DNA from: Sepiola atlantica
Taxonomy: Eukaryota; Mollusca; Cephalopoda; Sepiida; Sepiolidae
Assembly: GCA_963556195.1 (NCBI GenBank)
Contig: CAUVYP010000579.1
Location: forward strand, 558,001-622,000
DNA: 64,000 nt
Reading direction: 5' to 3'
Each line of letters opens with the position of its first letter. The stretch's first letter is position 1. Under the pieces are notes generated by a model. It was not told the DNA's origin and did no database searches. It saw only the letters and a program-made list of their open reading frames with translations. This document shows positions 63,491 to 64,000 of this stretch, one piece after another. A program made the position numbers and the translations under genes.

Positions 63491-64000
63491 TTGTTGATGT
63501 TTTGCGTATTCAGTTTGTATCGACATATCTCCGGGAGTACAAGAGCTGAACTTCTGAAACTTGGTACTTCAGTAGAAAATGTGTGTCCGCTAATGTCTGC
63601 AAAGTTTCGGAGCACAATTCTTATAAACGTGGAAGCTATAAACAAAAGCGATATCAACTTAAAATCGCACTAAATTTTGTTGATGTTTTGCGTATTCAGT
63701 TTGTATCGACATATCTCCGGGAGTACAAGAGCTGAACTTCTGAAACTTGGTACTTCAGTAGAAAATGTGTGTCCGCTAATGTCTGCAAAGTTTCGGAGCA
63801 CAATTCTTATAAATGTGGAAGTTATTAACACAAGCGATATACCTTTTAAATCGCACTAAATTTTGTTGATGTTTTGCGTATTCAGTTTGTATCGACATAT
63901 CTCCGGGAGTACAAGAGCTGAACTTCTGAAACTTGGTACTTCAGTAGAAAATGTGTGTCCGCTAATGTCTGCAAAGTTTCAGAGCACAATTCTTATAAAT
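63491..64000. repeat. Monomers A-D and partial B at right edge
   Basis: The array runs off the window inside a B monomer (63863 onward). The A has gaagctat like those at 60329 and 62375, suggesting another partial unit begins here. Confidence 0.93.

Larger units (their letters stand above)
1..64000. repeat. 186-bp satellite DNA array filling the window
   Basis: The same 186-bp unit repeats head to tail from the first base to the last: 343 complete monomers and two edge partials, all in one orientation, with no interrupting sequence. Net length drift over the array is only -7 bp, from four 1-bp insertions, seven 1-bp deletions and two monomers with two 1-bp deletions each. The unit is about 36% GC. 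Monomers differ mainly at about six linked diagnostic sites, which define eight recurring types (A-H, see summary). Length, homogeneity and HOR structure fit a eukaryotic centromeric or pericentromeric satellite; that role is inferred and no kinetochore-protein site was recognised. I do not recognise the family by name. Confidence 0.98.

Noticed and set aside
72..63859. Hundreds of near-identical plus-strand open frames of 60 codons, one per monomer, that could suggest a peptide gene family.
   Set aside because: They follow from a unit of 62 codons with one in-frame stop. The annotated start is ttg, frames are broken by indels (3234, 7886, 17370, 39685) and by stops (type G, 28898, 42288, 53261), differences between types are mostly amino-acid-changing, and there is no spacing for promoters or other gene signals.
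1..64000. CRISPR array, because of the regular repeats.
   Set aside because: There are no unique spacers; the entire 186-bp unit repeats, which is satellite organisation.
1..64000. Transposon or retroelement insertions and inverted segments.
   Set aside because: Monomer phase can be followed without a break from end to end, allowing only for the 13 listed indel monomers, and every monomer has the same orientation.
1..64000. A novel multi-gene system such as a defence island or biosynthetic cluster.
   Set aside because: There is no non-repetitive coding sequence in the window. The only unusual biology supported is the structure and recombination history of the satellite array.

Overview
The whole 64 kb window is one uninterrupted, head-to-tail satellite DNA array. 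I see no unique-sequence gene, RNA gene, mobile element, CRISPR array or origin. The unit is 186 bp (184-187 bp in 13 variant monomers) and about 36% GC (67 of 186 bases, hand count on a consensus unit). There are 343 complete monomers plus a 71-bp partial at the left edge and a 138-bp partial at the right edge, all in the same orientation. A pure array of nucleosome-sized monomers with nested higher-order repeats (HORs) is what eukaryotic centromeric or pericentromeric heterochromatin looks like. I do not recognise the family, so the organism (plant or animal) cannot be named from this window, and the centromere link is inference.

The monomers fall into eight types (letters are mine), told apart by linked diagnostic bases. 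A: tttcggag, cttata, gcgatatcaactta. B: as A but tttcagag. C: tttcagag, tgtata, acacaagcgatatc. D: tttcggag and gcgatataccttttaa. E: tttcggag and agacttatcaacttt (a few agacctatc). F: starts ttgtttatg, with cttcgtacatcag and ctattgtctgc. G: starts ttgtttatg, with ttggtacatcag and ctattgtgtgcaagg, usually ending cttataatcg. H: like G but with gtagtaaat and cccata. E is followed directly by a ttgtttatg monomer in 39 of 40 complete cases, so E plus its follower behaves as a 372-bp dimer.

Layout: 1-14 kb is a mosaic of 6- to 15-monomer HORs rich in E, F, G and H, including a 2,417-bp tandem duplication (6211-11044). 14-25.5 kb holds two diverged copies of a 26/29-monomer block with an internal 7-monomer duplication. 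25.5-37 kb is transitional, with an 8-monomer tandem pair (29642-32617) and a shortened copy of the 22-29 kb block. 37-48 kb is a 30-monomer (5,579-bp) tandem duplication with three spotted differences. 48-64 kb is dominated by A, B, C and D in 7- to 12-monomer HORs, ending in an 11-monomer duplication with no spotted difference. G and H occur only left of 33.73 kb, and E falls from 30 complete copies in the first 32 kb to 10 in the second.

Each monomer carries a plus-strand open frame of about 60 codons only because 186 is divisible by three and the unit has one in-frame stop (cactaa). I treat none as a gene. What is of interest is the recombination history: nested recent duplications, gain or loss of exact E-F dimers, and chimeric monomers whose junctions map to about 20 bp.
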